NCBI RefSeq assembly: GCF_033100115.1 | Contig: NZ_CP136910.1 | Span: 62,001 to 126,000 of the forward strand | Origin: Anaerocolumna sp. AGMB13020 | GTDB lineage: Bacteria; Bacillota; Clostridia; Lachnospirales; Lachnospiraceae | Direction: 5' to 3' | Length of the DNA stretch: 64,000 bases | Part shown: positions 63,681-64,000 of the stretch, one piece after another | Layout of the letters: the number at the start of each line of letters is the position of its first letter | Position numbering within the stretch: position 1 is the first letter of the stretch | Program-made: the position numbers and the translations under genes | Notes under the pieces: generated by a model | The model's input: only the letters and a program-made list of their open reading frames with translations | What the model was told of the DNA's origin: nothing | Databases searched by the model: none

Positions 63681-64000
63681 ATGAATTATATCATTCGAAA
63701 TGCTGCTGAACTGGTAACCTGCGCCGGAGGTGTCAAGGCGGGCAAGGAAATGAAAAATATCGGAATTATCAAAAATGGCGCAGTCATCATAGAAAACGGG
63801 TTAATTACGGCTGTTGGAACGACGGAAGAGCTGGATAGAAGAGCTACAGCAGAGTATACCGTAATTGATGCCTGCGGGAAAGCTGTCCTGCCTGGCTTTG
63901 TAGACTCACATACCCATTTTATCTTTGGAGGGTATCGTGCAGAAGAATTCTCCTGGAGACTTGGTGGTGAAAGCTACATGGAAATCATGAAAAAAGGCGG
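63681..64000 (+). CDS. hutI: Imidazolonepropionase (3' end cut by window)
   Basis: HutI hydrolyses imidazolone propionate to formiminoglutamate. About 106 residues are seen: IIRNAAELVTC, a beta-sandwich start (GAVIIENGLITAVGTTEEL), the metal-binding GFVDSHTHFIFGGYR and EEFSWRLGGESYMEIM. The start at 63681 has an AGAGGTAATC ribosome binding site 18 bp after hutU. The gene runs off the window. Confidence 0.93.
   Translation, partial: MNYIIRNAAELVTCAGGVKAGKEMKNIGIIKNGAVIIENGLITAVGTTEELDRRATAEYTVIDACGKAVLPGFVDSHTHFIFGGYRAEEFSWRLGGESYMEIMKKG

Overview
This window looks like a low-GC, anaerobic, Gram-positive chromosome of the class Clostridia, most likely a Lachnospiraceae-type organism. The reasons are AT-rich DNA with AGGAGG-type ribosome binding sites, the mreCD-mrdA-minCDE-rodA-mgsA order, the yggS-sepF-ylmG-ylmH-divIVA cluster, the rplU-prp-rpmA-obgE-nadD-yqeK-rsfS run, and divergent lexA/yneA-type genes. 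The genus is inference. I saw no tRNA, rRNA, CRISPR array or complete insertion sequence.

Layout. 1-8441: cell shape and division operon (mreC partial, mreD, an oversized PBP2, minC, minD, minE, rodA) followed by methylglyoxal synthase and a lipoprotein D,D-carboxypeptidase. 8442-9354: a small P-loop gene with its own promoter and a possible operator, and a DUF378 membrane protein. 9710-17012: an HlyD-like envelope protein, yggS, sepF, ylmG, ylmH, divIVA, aroB, lspA, rluD. 17033-26580: accessory metabolic and regulatory genes (DUF4143 ATPase, orphan BlaI, gapN, alanyl-tRNA editing protein, U32 peptidase, class III aminotransferase), with several long intergenic stretches, one holding a 44-bp tandem repeat. 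26818-32234: PadR regulator, then the ribosome/GTPase/NAD housekeeping run. 32499-57521: a 25-kb exopolysaccharide or capsule locus, interrupted near its start by the SOS pair lexA/yneA-like and by one small reverse-strand membrane gene. 57604-58875: an MscS channel. 58931-64000: a TetR regulator and the start of a histidine-utilisation operon (hutH, hutU, partial hutI).

How the genes work together. The first block builds and places the septum and the lateral wall. The polysaccharide locus holds a fused chain-length/BY-kinase protein, its PHP-type phosphatase, nucleotide-sugar enzymes including a complete CapE-CapF-CapG set for UDP-N-acetyl-L-fucosamine, a single-pass phosphoglycosyl transferase, about seven glycosyltransferases, an EpsG-type polymerase and a flippase, so it is a Wzx/Wzy-type pathway.

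The most interesting signals are regulatory. A 27-bp near-palindrome occurs in front of both tetR and hutH with 24 of 27 identical bases, which points to TetR control of histidine breakdown. Between them lie a consensus promoter running straight into a terminator, and a 24-codon reading frame that resembles the start of tetR. Four LexA-box-like sites lie in the lexA/yneA intergenic region, one of them inside a perfect consensus promoter. A cupin-less second CapF copy sits next to a 19-bp-stem palindrome. Exact or near-exact matches to a Fur box and a BlaI operator flank the orphan blaI gene.
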